Assembly (NCBI RefSeq): GCF_900626135.1 | Contig: NZ_LR130786.1 | Coordinates: 584,296-648,295, forward strand | DNA length: 64,000 nt | Reading direction: 5' to 3' | Source: Senegalia massiliensis | GTDB taxonomy: Bacteria > Bacillota > Clostridia > Tissierellales > SIT17 | In this document: positions 33,086-42,815 of the stretch, in pieces | Position numbering within the stretch: the stretch's first letter is position 1 | Layout: each line of letters opens with the position of its first letter | The notes under the pieces: model-generated | The model's input: the letters and a program-made list of their open reading frames with translations, nothing else | Told to the model about the DNA's origin: nothing | Database searches by the model: none | Made by a program: the position numbers and the translations under genes

Positions 33086-33114
33086 ATATTACTAAAAAAC
33101 TAATTTATTGTCAA
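33086..33114 (-). promoter_or_regulatory. promoter of the proS T-box transcript
   Basis: TTGACA (33109-33114), 17 bases, TAATAT (33086-33091) on the minus strand; overlaps nothing coding except the end of ispF, whose stop is at 33122. Confidence 0.75.
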
Positions 33115-33121
33115 TAAAATA

Positions 33122-33595
33122 TTATTTTTTTATAAGTAAACATACAGATTGAGCTGATATTCCTTCTTTTCTACCTTCAAATCCAAGTTCTTCTGTAGTA
33201 GTAGCTTTTATATTTATATTATCTATTGAAGTTTTTAGTGTATCTGATATTACTTTCCTCATATCAATAATATATGGTGCCATTTTAGGCCTCTGAGCTA
33301 CAATAACAGCATCAATATTACCTATTATATAACCTTTGTCATACATACTATCATATACTTTTTTTAATAAACTTATACTACTTGCATCCTTAAATTCTGA
33401 ATTAGTATCTGGAAAATGCTTACCAATATCTCCTAAAGATAATGCTCCTAATATACTGTCCATTATAGCATGAGTTAATACATCTGCATCAGAATGTCCT
33501 AAGAGCCCTTTTTCATGTTCTATTTTCACTCCCCCCACAATTAAATCTCTATTTTTTACTAACTTATGTACATCATAACCAATTCCTATTTTCAT
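33122..33595 (-). CDS. ispF: 2-C-methyl-D-erythritol 2,4-cyclodiphosphate synthase
   Basis: IspF makes the cyclic diphosphate intermediate of the MEP isoprenoid pathway. The 157 residues include the metal ligands in GYDVHKL (Asp8, His10) and His in [14 protein letters not shown] (the LGHSDAD motif), and the C-terminal [20 protein letters not shown] segment. It follows ispD by 14 bases, the usual order. Confidence 0.96.
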   Translation of the reverse strand: MKIGIGYDVHKLVKNRDLIVGGVKIEHEKGLLGHSDADVLTHAIMDSILGALSLGDIGKHFPDTNSEFKDASSISLLKKVYDSMYDKGYIIGNIDAVIVAQRPKMAPYIIDMRKVISDTLKTSIDNINIKATTTEELGFEGRKEGISAQSVCLLIKK

Positions 33596-33609
33596 CTATT
33601 CGTCTCCTT

Positions 33610-34311
33610 TTATATTCTATCTAAAAAATTTTCACCCATAACTAAATCTTCTGGAGTGGTAATTTTTATATTCTTATAATTCCCCATTATCATTTTTACA
33701 GAATATCCAAAATGCTCTACTAACATAGAATCATCTGTTACATTTAACTCACTCTCTATACCTTTATTATAACAATCCATTATAACTTTATAAGAAAAAC
33801 TTTGTGGTGTTTGAACTTTCCACAAATGACTTCTATTAGGTGTACTTTCAATTATATTATCATTATTAACAATCTTTATTGTATCCTTTACAGGAACACC
33901 TACAACTGTGGCTTTATTTAATATAACTTCTTTTATAGATGAATTTATAATTTCATCATCAACAAATGGTCTAGCTCCATCATGAATAAGTACAATATCA
34001 CTTTTAGGATTTACCATCTTTAAGCCATTATATACTGAATCCCTACGCTCTTTTCCTCCAGCAACTATATCTTTTATTTTTTTAAATTTATATTTATTTA
34101 CTATATTTTTATTACAATAATTTATTTCATCTTCTTTTGCTACAATTACTATGTCATCTACAAATTTATTTTTTTCAAACTTATCTAATGTATAAAAAAG
34201 TATAGGTTTGTCATTTAATAAAATATATTGTTTATTTATATTACTATTCATCCTTTTACCCATGCCTGCAGCAGCAATAATAACTGAAACTTTCTTATTT
34301 TTATAGCTCAT
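33610..34311 (-). CDS. ispD: 2-C-methyl-D-erythritol 4-phosphate cytidylyltransferase
   Basis: IspD couples CTP to MEP. The 233 residues show the nucleotide-binding motif VIIAAAGMGKRM (about 10-21), HDGARPFV and a VQTPQSF motif. ATG follows GAGGTG. A TATAAT (34329-34334, minus strand) precedes it after the pckA terminator, with no convincing -35. Confidence 0.95.
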   Translation of the reverse strand: MSYKNKKVSVIIAAAGMGKRMNSNINKQYILLNDKPILFYTLDKFEKNKFVDDIVIVAKEDEINYCNKNIVNKYKFKKIKDIVAGGKERRDSVYNGLKMVNPKSDIVLIHDGARPFVDDEIINSSIKEVILNKATVVGVPVKDTIKIVNNDNIIESTPNRSHLWKVQTPQSFSYKVIMDCYNKGIESELNVTDDSMLVEHFGYSVKMIMGNYKNIKITTPEDLVMGENFLDRI

Positions 34312-34346
34312 TTTTTCACCTCAAGTTAATTATAAGAAAAATCCAT

Positions 34347-34377
34347 AAAAAAAGCTACCTTTTGAAGGTAGCTTTTT
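34347..34377 (-). terminator. terminator after pckA
   Basis: Arms with GCTACC(TT) cores form a stem of about 13 base pairs with loop TTG-like centre, followed on the minus strand by a run of seven T. It starts 5 bases after the pckA stop. Confidence 0.88.
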
Positions 34378-34381
34378 AAAA

Positions 34382-35941
34382 TTATGATGCTAAAATAATT
34401 TCTTCGTTTATATTAAACTTCTTAAAATTCTCTTTAAAGTTCTGTGCTAATTCATTTGCTTTCTCATAATATCTTTCTTTATCATCCCAAGTATTTATAG
34501 GGTTTAATATTTCTTCAGGTACTCCATTACATTTTACTGGCATAGATAAATTAAATATACTATCTTTAATATAATCGACCTTTTCTAATTCACCATTTAA
34601 TGCAGCTCTAACCATATTTCTTGTATATTTTAAATTTATTCTATTTCCTACTCCATATTCTCCACCAGTCCATCCAGTGTTAACTAAAAATACATTTAAA
34701 TTATATTTTTCAATTTTTTCTCCTAAAAGTTTAGCATATACTTGTGGCTCTAAAAGCATAAAAGGTTCACCAAAACATGCTGAAAATGTTGCCATAGGCT
34801 CCTTTATTCCTCTTTCAGTTCCAGCAAGCTTACTTGTATAACCACTCATAAAGTGATACATTGCTTGTTCCTTAGTAAGTTTTGAAATAGGAGGCAATAC
34901 TCCTGTAGCATCTGCTGTTAAAAATATAATATTTTTTGGTATTTCTCCTTTTCCATCAAGTATAGCATCTTCAATATGAGTTATAGGGAATGCAGCTCTA
35001 GTATTTTCTGTATATCTATTATCTGAGTAACTTGGATCTTTTGTATTTTCATCTAAAACAACATTTTCAATTATTGAACCTTTTCTGATTGCATTATATA
35101 TTTGTGGTTCTTTTTCTTCTGATAAATCTATACATTTTGCATAACAACCACCTTCAAAATTAAATACTCCATTTTCAGTAAAACCATGTTCATCATCACC
35201 AATTAATTTCCTATCATTATCTGCAGATAATGTTGTTTTTCCTGTGCCAGATAATCCAAAAAACAATGCAACATCTCCATTTTGTCCCCTATTTGCTGAA
35301 CAATGCATAGGAAGTACATTTTCAAAAGGCAACAAATAATTCATCACAGTAAACATAGATTTTTTTATTTCTCCACTATATTTTGTTCCACCAATTAAAA
35401 CTACTCTTTTTTCAAAACTAATAACTATAAAAGCTTCAGAATTCAAATTATAATGTTCAGGATCTATTTTTAAGTTTGGAACAGCTATAACAGTAAAATT
35501 ATTTTTGAAATCGTTATCCTTATCCATATTTTCTATAAACATTTGTTTAGCAAATAAATTTTGACTTGAAAGTTCATTTATAACTCTCAAAGGCATTCTA
35601 TATTTTTGATCAGAACCTACAAAACCTTCAAATACATATAATTCTTTATTTTCTATATAGTCTATAACTGTTTTTGATAGTTTATCAAAATCTTCTTTTG
35701 AAATAGGCTTATTTTGAGAATTCCAATTTATATTATTTTTAACTAAGTCTTCTTTTACAATAAATCTATCGTGAGGAGACCTACCAGTATATTTTCCAGT
35801 ATTTATACTTAAAGCTCCATTAGAAGCTAACATAGCATTTTCTTTTTCTATTGCTATATTTATTAATTCATCCTCATTTAAATTAAATTTTACATTTTTA
35901 GATTCTAAAATATTTTCTATATTGCTATTAATGTTATACAA
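34382..35941 (-). CDS. pckA: phosphoenolpyruvate carboxykinase (ATP)
   Basis: PckA interconverts oxaloacetate and phosphoenolpyruvate with ATP. The 519 residues match the ATP-type family. The P-loop is GLSGTGKTTLSADNDRKL (kinase-1a), and kinase-2 is LIGDDEHGF. The substrate site includes SPHDRF in GRSPHDRFIVKE. It starts with TTG, preceded by AAGGGGG 8 bases upstream. In anaerobes it may run in the carboxylating direction. Its insertion between ispD and yacL is unusual for this otherwise conserved cluster. Confidence 0.96.
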   Translation of the reverse strand: MYNINSNIENILESKNVKFNLNEDELINIAIEKENAMLASNGALSINTGKYTGRSPHDRFIVKEDLVKNNINWNSQNKPISKEDFDKLSKTVIDYIENKELYVFEGFVGSDQKYRMPLRVINELSSQNLFAKQMFIENMDKDNDFKNNFTVIAVPNLKIDPEHYNLNSEAFIVISFEKRVVLIGGTKYSGEIKKSMFTVMNYLLPFENVLPMHCSANRGQNGDVALFFGLSGTGKTTLSADNDRKLIGDDEHGFTENGVFNFEGGCYAKCIDLSEEKEPQIYNAIRKGSIIENVVLDENTKDPSYSDNRYTENTRAAFPITHIEDAILDGKGEIPKNIIFLTADATGVLPPISKLTKEQAMYHFMSGYTSKLAGTERGIKEPMATFSACFGEPFMLLEPQVYAKLLGEKIEKYNLNVFLVNTGWTGGEYGVGNRINLKYTRNMVRAALNGELEKVDYIKDSIFNLSMPVKCNGVPEEILNPINTWDDKERYYEKANELAQNFKENFKKFNINEEIILAS

Positions 35942-35980
35942 AATATTTACCCCCTTGGATATTTGTTTTAAAAGTTGTTA

Positions 35981-36003
35981 TTATGCTATATATTATAGCA
36001 TAA
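35981..36003 (-). promoter_or_regulatory. pckA: pckA promoter with a perfect inverted repeat over the -10
   Basis: The 10-base arms TTATGCTATA and TATAGCATAA surround a three-base centre. The minus-strand -10 TATAAT (35992-35997) with TGC extension lies inside, and no convincing -35 was seen. The geometry suggests an operator of a dimeric repressor blocking polymerase, or a symmetrical AT-rich accident. About 40 bases separate it from the start codon. Confidence 0.5.
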
Positions 36004-36078
36004 ATATAATAATAGTATAACATATATAATGTAAAAAAATATATTATTTTTGTCATATTTAATTTTAATCCCAAATAA

Positions 36079-36105
36079 AAAACTCTGAAATAACTTCAGA
36101 GTTTT
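36079..36105 (-). terminator. terminator after yacL
   Basis: ACTCTGAA and TTCAGAGT arms form a stem of about 11 base pairs overlapping the yacL stop, with a run of T on the minus strand. Confidence 0.88.
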
Positions 36106-37213
36106 ATCCTGCTTGTTCAATCATATATTTAGGTTTTGCAAATATCATTCTACCGGCAGCAGTTTGAAGTACACTTGTAACCATAACATCCAATGTTTCT
36201 CCAATATGCTTTCTACCACCATCTACTACTATCATAGTACCATCATCAAGATATGCAATACCTTGTCCTGATTCCTTACCATCTTTTATTACTTGAACAA
36301 TCATCTCTTCACCAGGTAATACTACAGGTTTCACAGCATTTGCAAGTTCATTGATATTCAATACTTCTACTCCATGAAATTCTGCTACTTTGTTTAAATT
36401 ATAATCATTGGTAACTACCATACCATTTAAAAATTGTCCTAATTTTAATAACTTACTATCTACTTCAGATATATCTTCAAAATCTTTATCATGAATTATA
36501 ACTTCTATATCTATTTCCTTTTGTATTCTGTTTAAAATATCAAGTCCTCTTCTACCTCTATTTCTCTTTAAAGAATCAGATGAATCTGCTATATGTTGTA
36601 ATTCTTCTAATACAAATTCTGGTATAACAAGAGGTCCTTCCATAAATTTTGTTTCACATATATCAGCAATTCTACCATCTATTATCACTGATGTATCCAA
36701 TACCTTTGGTTTTACTCTTGATTTAGGATACTCTTTTTTTACAATTTCCTCTTTTGGTGCAGATTTCTTAAATAAATTTGTAAGTACTGCAAAATCTTCT
36801 CTTTTCTTTGTAGTAACATTGATACCTAGATAGCCAAATAATAAATATAATACCACAGCTGCTGGCACTGTTATATAAGGTATCTCCAAATTAAATATAG
36901 GTTGCGATATTAAATAAGCAATTATCAAACCTACTATCAATCCAACAGCACCTAATATAATATCTGTTGCTGGAATTCTCTGCAATTCACTTTCCACACT
37001 AGAACCTATAGAGTTACCTAAATTTATAATTTTTGGTGATAATATAAATACTATAATTCCAACTAAAGCACTAATAACAATATAACTTATCAATAAAAAA
37101 ACGTCTCTTTCAATAAAATCTAGAACGCCTAAATTTTCTACTGTCAATGCAAGCCCAAATCCCAAAAGAAATCCAGTTAAAGTCAAAATTATTCTCAAAA
37201 CTTTATTTACCAA
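36104..37213 (-). CDS. yacL: PIN and TRAM domain membrane protein (YacL family)
   Basis: A 369-residue protein with about four transmembrane helices in the first 125 residues, then a PIN-like domain ([20 protein letters not shown], with acidic active-site candidates, and [20 protein letters not shown]) and a C-terminal TRAM domain ([19 protein letters not shown]). Function is not established; a membrane-attached RNase has been proposed for the family. I use the TTG at 37211-37213, which lies 8 bases after AGGAGG; the upstream GTG would overlap the ribosome-binding site. It sits in the usual radA-ispD neighbourhood. Confidence 0.88.
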   Translation of the reverse strand: MVNKVLRIILTLTGFLLGFGLALTVENLGVLDFIERDVFLLISYIVISALVGIIVFILSPKIINLGNSIGSSVESELQRIPATDIILGAVGLIVGLIIAYLISQPIFNLEIPYITVPAAVVLYLLFGYLGINVTTKKREDFAVLTNLFKKSAPKEEIVKKEYPKSRVKPKVLDTSVIIDGRIADICETKFMEGPLVIPEFVLEELQHIADSSDSLKRNRGRRGLDILNRIQKEIDIEVIIHDKDFEDISEVDSKLLKLGQFLNGMVVTNDYNLNKVAEFHGVEVLNINELANAVKPVVLPGEEMIVQVIKDGKESGQGIAYLDDGTMIVVDGGRKHIGETLDVMVTSVLQTAAGRMIFAKPKYMIEQAG

Positions 37214-37343
37214 ACATGTCACCTCCTATAAATTAATTATGTCCAAAAAAAATATATATATAACTTATTTACCACGTTTATATTAAATTAAGCAAAATTA
37301 AATCAAATTCTACAAATTTTTAACAATATCAAATTAAAAATAA

Positions 37344-37361
37344 AGCGTCTAAACAGACGCT
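37344..37361 (-). terminator. terminator after carD
   Basis: AGCGTCT and AGACGCT arms form a perfect 7-base-pair stem with a four-base loop, followed by TTATTTTTAATTTG on the minus strand, overlapping the carD stop codon. Confidence 0.85.
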
Positions 37362-37836
37362 ATTTTACTATATCTTCTATTAATTCATCCGCTTGAATTT
37401 CATCTATTCCTTTTGCTAAAACTATTTCACTTACTAACATTTGCTTTGCATTATTTAACATTTTTCTTTCTCCAGTAGAGAGACCTTTTTCTCTATCTCT
37501 AATTAAAAGATTTCTAACTACACTTGCTATCTCAAAAATATCTCCACTTTTGATTTTATCCATATTAGCTCTAAATCTTCTATTCCAGTTTTGTGGCATT
37601 TTTGTTTTATCATCACCTAGTACAGCTAAAACTTGTTCTAGTTCTTCTAAGCTTATAACTTCTCTAATCCCTATATCTTCTATGTTATCCATAGGAACCA
37701 TTACCTTCATTTCTCCCATGGGCATCTTCATAATAAAATATTTTTTCTTTTCGCCTAATATTTCTTTTTCTTCTATACCTTCTATGATTCCAGCACCATG
37801 CATAGGGTAAACAATCTTATCTCCAATATCAAACAT
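37360..37836 (-). CDS. carD: CarD family transcriptional regulator
   Basis: CarD/CdnL binds the RNA polymerase beta subunit and stabilises open complexes at rRNA and other promoters in actinobacteria. The 158-residue product has the Tudor-like RNA polymerase-interaction domain (FDIGDKIVYPMHGAGIIEG, about 2-20) and a helical C-terminal DNA-binding half (NWNRRFRANMDKIKSGDIFE). The ATG at 37834-37836 has GGGAGGG 6 bases upstream; the longer frame is not used. Tandem promoters precede it. Confidence 0.93.
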   Translation of the reverse strand: MFDIGDKIVYPMHGAGIIEGIEEKEILGEKKKYFIMKMPMGEMKVMVPMDNIEDIGIREVISLEELEQVLAVLGDDKTKMPQNWNRRFRANMDKIKSGDIFEIASVVRNLLIRDREKGLSTGERKMLNNAKQMLVSEIVLAKGIDEIQADELIEDIVK

Positions 37837-37874
37837 ACAAAACCCTCCCACATTATAAACATACTCATAAAAAT

Positions 37875-37940
37875 AGTATACAATATTATAGCTTTCTTGT
37901 CAAATTTAACATTTTACCACATAACTCAAACGTTTGTCAA
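37875..37940 (-). promoter_or_regulatory. two tandem promoters of carD
   Basis: Near promoter: TTGACA (37898-37903), 17 bases, TATACT (37875-37880). Far promoter: TTGACA (37935-37940), 18 bases, TAAAAT (37911-37916), preceded by TGTGG. Both are on the minus strand. Such stacking suggests high or independently tuned carD expression. Confidence 0.7.
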
Positions 37941-37974
37941 CTCAATATAGCAATGTTCGATAAAATTCTACAAT

Positions 37975-39360
37975 TTACTTATTTTTAAAGAATACATGAT
38001 TTATAACTTCTCGTAAAGTCTTTAACCTTATAACCTTTATATTTTTAAACTTCATATTATCTTTTAAAGAATCTGCTGCAACATATACTTGTTTAAATCC
38101 CATTCTCTCTATTTCATTTATTCTAGACTCAATAGAAGGTACTTTTTTAAGCTCTCCTGTTAATCCTACATCACCAATAAACACAGTATTACTTGGTATC
38201 CCTTTATTTTTTATGGAAGAAACTATACTCATTATAATAGCAAGATTAACAGAGGTTTCAGTTAATTTTAGTCCTCCTGTAGTCTTTATAACTACATTTT
38301 TATCATATAGAGAACTTCCTCCTCTTTGTTCAAGTATTGATATAAGTGTATTTAGTTGGTCTTTTCTTAGGCATTCTCCTATTCTAGATGGATATGGAGT
38401 AAATGATGCGGACACTAAAGATTCTATTTCTACAATAATAGATCTTGTTCCCTCTTTTATAACAGATATAGCAGAACCTGCAATTACTTCATCATCTTCT
38501 CTACGTGTCATAAAATACTCTGATGGATTTTCTATAGGAACCATACCATCTTCCTCCATAGAAAATATCCCAAGTTCTCCTGTTCTACCAAATCTATTCT
38601 TTTTAGGAGTAAGTATTCTAAGTTCTTCTTCATTATCTCCTTCTAAGAAAAGAACTGTATCCACTAAATGTTCTAATGTTCTAAGTCCAGCCATTTCATT
38701 GTTTTTAGTCATATGTCCTATCATAATAATAGCCCTTGGTCTATTTTTATTTTTAGCTACATTGACAGCAGCATTTGCACATTCCATAGTTTGAACTGGA
38801 GAACCTGGCTTTGAATTATGTTCTTCAAGTGAAAATGTTTGTATACTATCCATTATAACTATATCAGGATCAACTTCTTCAATAGATGTAAGTACATTAT
38901 CCATACTGGTATCAGACAAAAGCCAAATATTATCCATTTTATCCTTTAAGATTCTATTTGCTCTATTTTTTATTTGACTTTCACTCTCTTCACCTGAAGC
39001 ATAAAGTACTTTGTATCCTTTATTTGATAAATCTCCAGATACCTCAAGTAACAGTGTAGATTTACCAGCACCTGGTTTTGCTGTTAATATAATTACAGAA
39101 TCTTTTACTATTCCACCACCTAAAACTCTATTAAACTCATTCATGCTTGTAACTATTCTATCACTATCTTTTGAATCTACTTCCTTTAGTTTCTTTGCTT
39201 TCTTCAATTCTCTTTTATTATTTGAATTTGTAGTATTTGTTTTATCTATAATCATCTCTTTAAATGTATTCCACTCATTACATGTAGGACATCTACCCAT
39301 CCACTTTGCAGTTTCATATCCACATTCATCACATACAAATTTAGTCTTTGTCTTTGCCAA
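37975..39360 (-). CDS. radA: DNA repair protein RadA (branch-migration helicase)
   Basis: RadA is a RecA-like helicase acting on recombination intermediates. The 461 residues begin with a four-Cys zinc finger (CDECGYETAKWMGRCPTCNE), then the Walker A AKPGAGKSTLL, the RadA-specific PKKNRFGRTGE motif, and a Lon-like C-terminal domain (SIVSSIKNKGIPSNTVFIG). The TTG at 39358-39360 is chosen over the GTG of the open frame, because GAGGTG lies just upstream. A minus-strand TATAAT with TGA extension (39381-39386) could be its promoter. disA, usually next, is missing. Confidence 0.95.
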   Translation of the reverse strand: MAKTKTKFVCDECGYETAKWMGRCPTCNEWNTFKEMIIDKTNTTNSNNKRELKKAKKLKEVDSKDSDRIVTSMNEFNRVLGGGIVKDSVIILTAKPGAGKSTLLLEVSGDLSNKGYKVLYASGEESESQIKNRANRILKDKMDNIWLLSDTSMDNVLTSIEEVDPDIVIMDSIQTFSLEEHNSKPGSPVQTMECANAAVNVAKNKNRPRAIIMIGHMTKNNEMAGLRTLEHLVDTVLFLEGDNEEELRILTPKKNRFGRTGELGIFSMEEDGMVPIENPSEYFMTRREDDEVIAGSAISVIKEGTRSIIVEIESLVSASFTPYPSRIGECLRKDQLNTLISILEQRGGSSLYDKNVVIKTTGGLKLTETSVNLAIIMSIVSSIKNKGIPSNTVFIGDVGLTGELKKVPSIESRINEIERMGFKQVYVAADSLKDNMKFKNIKVIRLKTLREVINHVFFKNK

Positions 39361-39390
39361 TACTATCACCTCGCATAACTATTATATCAA

Positions 39391-39428
39391 AAAAACAATA
39401 ACAAAACATATGTTTTGTTATTGTTTTT
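39391..39428 (-). terminator. terminator of the B12 transporter operon (38-base perfect palindrome)
   Basis: A 38-base perfect inverted repeat centred on CATATG (39391-39428), overlapping the ATPase gene's stop by two bases. Minus-strand transcript ends TTGTTTTTTTGA. It separates the transporter operon from radA. Confidence 0.88.
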
Positions 39429-40188
39429 ATAAGGGAGTATATATTATATTTACTTTACCATTTTCTGATTCGACTATTTTGCAATCAACGTCATAAATAT
39501 TTTTAATTGTTTCTTTTGTTAGAACTTCTTTAGGAGTTCCATATTCAACTATGATTCCATCTTTTAAAGCATATATTTTATCACAAAATAATGAAGCTAT
39601 ATTTAAATCATGAATAGCTGATATCACTGTTATATCTAATTTCTTCACTATATCCATTAATTGAAGTTGATACTTTATATCTAAATGATTCGTTGGCTCA
39701 TCCAATACTAAGCATTCAGCTTTTTGGGCAAGGGCTCTTGCAAGTATTACCCTTTGCTTTTCACCACCAGATAGAGTTGAAAAATTTCTTTTTGAATAAT
39801 TAGTCATACCTACTTGTTCTAAAGATTCATAGGCTATTTTAAAATCTTCACTATTATCCTTTTCAAAAATTTTTTTATGTGGTGATCTGCCGAATAAAAC
39901 CATATCAAGTACAGTAAAATCAAATTGAGTATCATTATATTGTGAAACTACAGATATAAGCTTAGCAGTTTCTTTTACATGATAATTATTTAAACTTTTA
40001 TTTTGTATAAATATAGTTCCACTATTAGGTTTTAATACTCTATAAATACATTTTAAAAATGTACTTTTGCCACTTCCATTAGGACCTATTATTCCCACAA
40101 ATTCTTTCTTTTCAACATTTATATTTATAGATTTTAGTATCTGATTATTCCCTAACAAAACATCTATATTTTTAGCTTTTAAATTCAT
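39427..40188 (-). CDS. btuD: ABC transporter ATP-binding protein, Fe-siderophore/cobalamin family
   Basis: The 253-residue ATPase shows Walker A GPNGSGKSTFLK (about 35-46), the signature LSGGEKQRVILARALAQ and Walker B ECLVLDEPTNHLD. It resembles FecE/BtuD/FhuC. Its ATG overlaps the permease stop by one base. The riboswitch upstream argues for a corrinoid substrate; on the protein sequence alone iron chelates are equally possible, so btuD is a tentative name. Confidence 0.88.
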   Translation of the reverse strand: MNLKAKNIDVLLGNNQILKSININVEKKEFVGIIGPNGSGKSTFLKCIYRVLKPNSGTIFIQNKSLNNYHVKETAKLISVVSQYNDTQFDFTVLDMVLFGRSPHKKIFEKDNSEDFKIAYESLEQVGMTNYSKRNFSTLSGGEKQRVILARALAQKAECLVLDEPTNHLDIKYQLQLMDIVKKLDITVISAIHDLNIASLFCDKIYALKDGIIVEYGTPKEVLTKETIKNIYDVDCKIVESENGKVNIIYTPL

Positions 40189-41270
40189 TAATTCTTACCT
40201 CCAAAACCATAAGTTCTACTAACTATAAGATATACAAAGCTTGGGGCTCCAATTAATGATATTATTATTCCTACTGGTACTTCACTACCTTGTATTATTA
40301 ATCTTGATATGACATCTGACCATATCAAAAGAATAGAACCTATCAAAGCTGACATTAAAAGGATTTTTTTATGATCTGTTCCAAAAATCAACCTTGCTAT
40401 ATGAGGAACTATTAAGCCTACAAATCCTATTATACCTGAATTAAATACTAAAAAACCTATAATAATTGAAGTTATTAATAAATAAAATTGCCTATATCTT
40501 TGTAAATCAGTGCCTAAGGTAATAGATGCTTCATCTCCTAATAACATTAAATTCAAAGTCCTATATTGTGTTATAAAAAATATAGTAGAAATAACTACTA
40601 CAGGAATTGCGATTTTTAAATTATCCCAGTTTGCTCCACTGAAACTACCCATAAGCCAAAAAGCTACAGTTCTCATACCCTCTCTATTTTCAGAAGTATA
40701 TATTATAAAACTTGAAAATGAAGAGCATAATGTACTGATAGCCATACCTGCTAGTAACAGCTTGGTAGAAGTTGGTCTTCCTCCTACATTGGCTAAAGCA
40801 ACTACCATAATTGAAACTATAAAAGCCATTATAAAAGCACTTATACCAACATAGTTAGAACCTAATGTAGCTCCAATGCCAAGCATTATAGCAAGAGTAG
40901 CACCAAGTGAAGCTCCTGATGAAATCCCTAATATATATGGATCTGCTAAAGGGTTTTTTACCACTGCTTGCATAATAACTCCAGAAACTGAAAGACCCAT
41001 ACCAACAATTATAGCTAAAATTATCCTTGGTAATCTTACTAACCAAACAATATCAATAATTGCCCTTGATAAGTTATCTATAGAACCTATATTGAATATT
41101 TTATGTAATATTATTCTATATATATCTTTCACTGAAATATCTATTGAACCAAATGTTATTGAGTAAAAAAAAGAAAATACTAAAAATAAAACTAGAATAA
41201 TAGAAACACCTATATAAGTAGGTGTTTCTATTAAATATTTTTTATTCTTAAGGTTATTTGAATCTTGCAT
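40188..41270 (-). CDS. btuC: FecCD family ABC transporter permease, cobalamin/iron
   Basis: A 360-residue membrane protein with about nine or ten predicted helices and FecCD family hallmarks: VRLPRIILAIIVGMGLSVSG, NPLADPYILGISSGASLGA, ATLGTDLQRYRQ and GSIGFVGLIVPHIARLI-like (here GIIGFVGLIVPHIARL). It would form a homodimeric channel with the ATPase. Four bases separate it from the substrate-binding protein gene. Confidence 0.9.
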   Translation of the reverse strand: MQDSNNLKNKKYLIETPTYIGVSIILVLFLVFSFFYSITFGSIDISVKDIYRIILHKIFNIGSIDNLSRAIIDIVWLVRLPRIILAIIVGMGLSVSGVIMQAVVKNPLADPYILGISSGASLGATLAIMLGIGATLGSNYVGISAFIMAFIVSIMVVALANVGGRPTSTKLLLAGMAISTLCSSFSSFIIYTSENREGMRTVAFWLMGSFSGANWDNLKIAIPVVVISTIFFITQYRTLNLMLLGDEASITLGTDLQRYRQFYLLITSIIIGFLVFNSGIIGFVGLIVPHIARLIFGTDHKKILLMSALIGSILLIWSDVISRLIIQGSEVPVGIIISLIGAPSFVYLIVSRTYGFGGKN

Positions 41271-41273
41271 TAT

Positions 41274-42311
41274 CTATTCACCTTTCATATCTGGATAAAT
41301 CCCTTCAATTATAGTATTTATACCATCCATAGTTCTAATACCACTTGCATAAACTTCACTTAATACAATAGGATTTACTCTATCATTTTTAACTGCAGAA
41401 ATACTTCCAAGAGCAGGATTACTCATTATGCTATTAACAGCTTTTTCACTATCTATAGAATCGCCATAATATACTGTGAAAATAACATCAGGATTTAAAT
41501 TTATCAAATCTTCCATCCCTATATTTATACTTTTCTTAGCAACTAAATCTGCTCCCACTTGAGTTGCTATATCTCCACCTATACTATCTTCTCCATATAT
41601 TCTATATTGTCCTTCTTTTCCAACTTCTAAAATAATTGCTTTTACCTTTTCTTTATTCTGTACACTTTCTTTAGCTTTTTCAATTTGTTGTTTCATTTCT
41701 TTTACAATATTATTAGCTTTATCTTCTACATTAAATATTTTGCCTATATTAATTATATCTTGATATTCATTTTCTAAAGTATTAGGTGATTTAACACCAC
41801 TGTTTTGCTGAATATAAGTATTTATATCTCTTTCATGCCAAAATGAAATATCACCATAAACCTTTTCTGCAAATAAAGAATACCAACTAGTAATAAAATC
41901 AGGTTCCAATGCTAATATCTCTTCTTTTGTTGGCAGTTGCTTATAATATTTTATTTTATCAAATGATTCCTGAAACTCTTCTTTAACTGGATCATCTAAA
42001 TATGAAGCTGCTACTATTTTATCTCCTTGATCTAATGCTAGAAGTGTTTCTATTGCACTTTGATATATTGCAACTACTCTTTCAGGAGCTTCATTAAATG
42101 TTATTTCTACTGGCTCCTTAGCCCAATTATAAGTAGTAACAGTTACAGGATAATGAGAACTTTCATTTTCTTTATTTGATTCATTATTTTCAGCAACTGT
42201 TGGCTCAGTATTTGATTCTTTTGAACCACTATTATCATTACTACACCCTACTAAATTCACTAAAAAAATTATCAATACAAAAATACTTAATCTTTTAATT
42301 ATTTTTTTCAT
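41274..42311 (-). CDS. btuF: ABC transporter substrate-binding lipoprotein, Fe/B12 family
   Basis: A 345-residue lipoprotein with a signal peptide and lipobox ending at Cys23 (LVNLVGC), then a Ser/Asn/Glu-rich linker to about residue 55 and a two-lobe domain typical of FepB/BtuF (APERVVAIYQSAIETLLALD, KIVAASYLDDP, DLINLNPDVIFTVYY, DRVNPIVLSEVYASGIR). It would capture the ligand outside the membrane and hand it to the permease. Cobalamin is favoured by the riboswitch. Confidence 0.88.
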   Translation of the reverse strand: MKKIIKRLSIFVLIIFLVNLVGCSNDNSGSKESNTEPTVAENNESNKENESSHYPVTVTTYNWAKEPVEITFNEAPERVVAIYQSAIETLLALDQGDKIVAASYLDDPVKEEFQESFDKIKYYKQLPTKEEILALEPDFITSWYSLFAEKVYGDISFWHERDINTYIQQNSGVKSPNTLENEYQDIINIGKIFNVEDKANNIVKEMKQQIEKAKESVQNKEKVKAIILEVGKEGQYRIYGEDSIGGDIATQVGADLVAKKSINIGMEDLINLNPDVIFTVYYGDSIDSEKAVNSIMSNPALGSISAVKNDRVNPIVLSEVYASGIRTMDGINTIIEGIYPDMKGE

Positions 42312-42327
42312 TTACTTCACCTTTCTA

Positions 42328-42648
42328 TTAATGAGTTCCCTCAATTACTTTTATTCCTTTAGATTGAAATATATTAATTATTTCTTCCTTTTTATCTGCT
42401 TTGCATTTTACTATACATACACCTATATGTACTTTAAATATATTATTTTTTACAAATCTATCTGCTAATTCATTTAACCAATCCTTTGACTCACTAGAAC
42501 ATATTTGACAAGTAAAAAAAGATGATAAATTTATTTCTTCATTTTTATAGGTTTTAAAATGTTTTTCTTTATTATTAAAAGCTTTAAAACATCCCATTGT
42601 TGTACAAATTCCATTTATTTTTTCACATACTCCTATTGCTATATTCAT
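42328..42648 (-). CDS. cysteine-rich CGGC-like small protein, first gene after the cobalamin riboswitch
   Basis: A 106-residue soluble protein with seven cysteines (8, 15, 20, 47, 50, 78, 82). The pattern CTTMGCFKAF, FFTCQIC and HIGVCIVKC resembles the CGGC domain, a presumed metal- or redox-active family, though the second motif is CQIC rather than CGGC. No signal peptide. GGAG lies 8 bases before the ATG at 42646-42648; a longer frame is open but unsupported. It lies 17 bases upstream of the substrate-binding protein gene. Function unknown. Confidence 0.7.
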   Translation of the reverse strand: MNIAIGVCEKINGICTTMGCFKAFNNKEKHFKTYKNEEINLSSFFTCQICSSESKDWLNELADRFVKNNIFKVHIGVCIVKCKADKKEEIINIFQSKGIKVIEGTH

Positions 42649-42815
42649 TAAATTCACTCCTAACATATGAATAGATTACTCTATATAGGATAGTTCTACT
42701 AAATACTTATAATTGACAATTTAGATCTTCTATTAATCCTATAACCTATAATGAATTTATTCTAAATTACTAATATTATAAGGTATTATATAGTAGTAAT
42801 TGTAATCTAAACATA

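Noticed and set aside
39391..39428. Long palindromes as mobile-element ends or attachment sites
   Set aside because: They lie at the ends of genes, with U-runs, and without transposase or integrase genes nearby.
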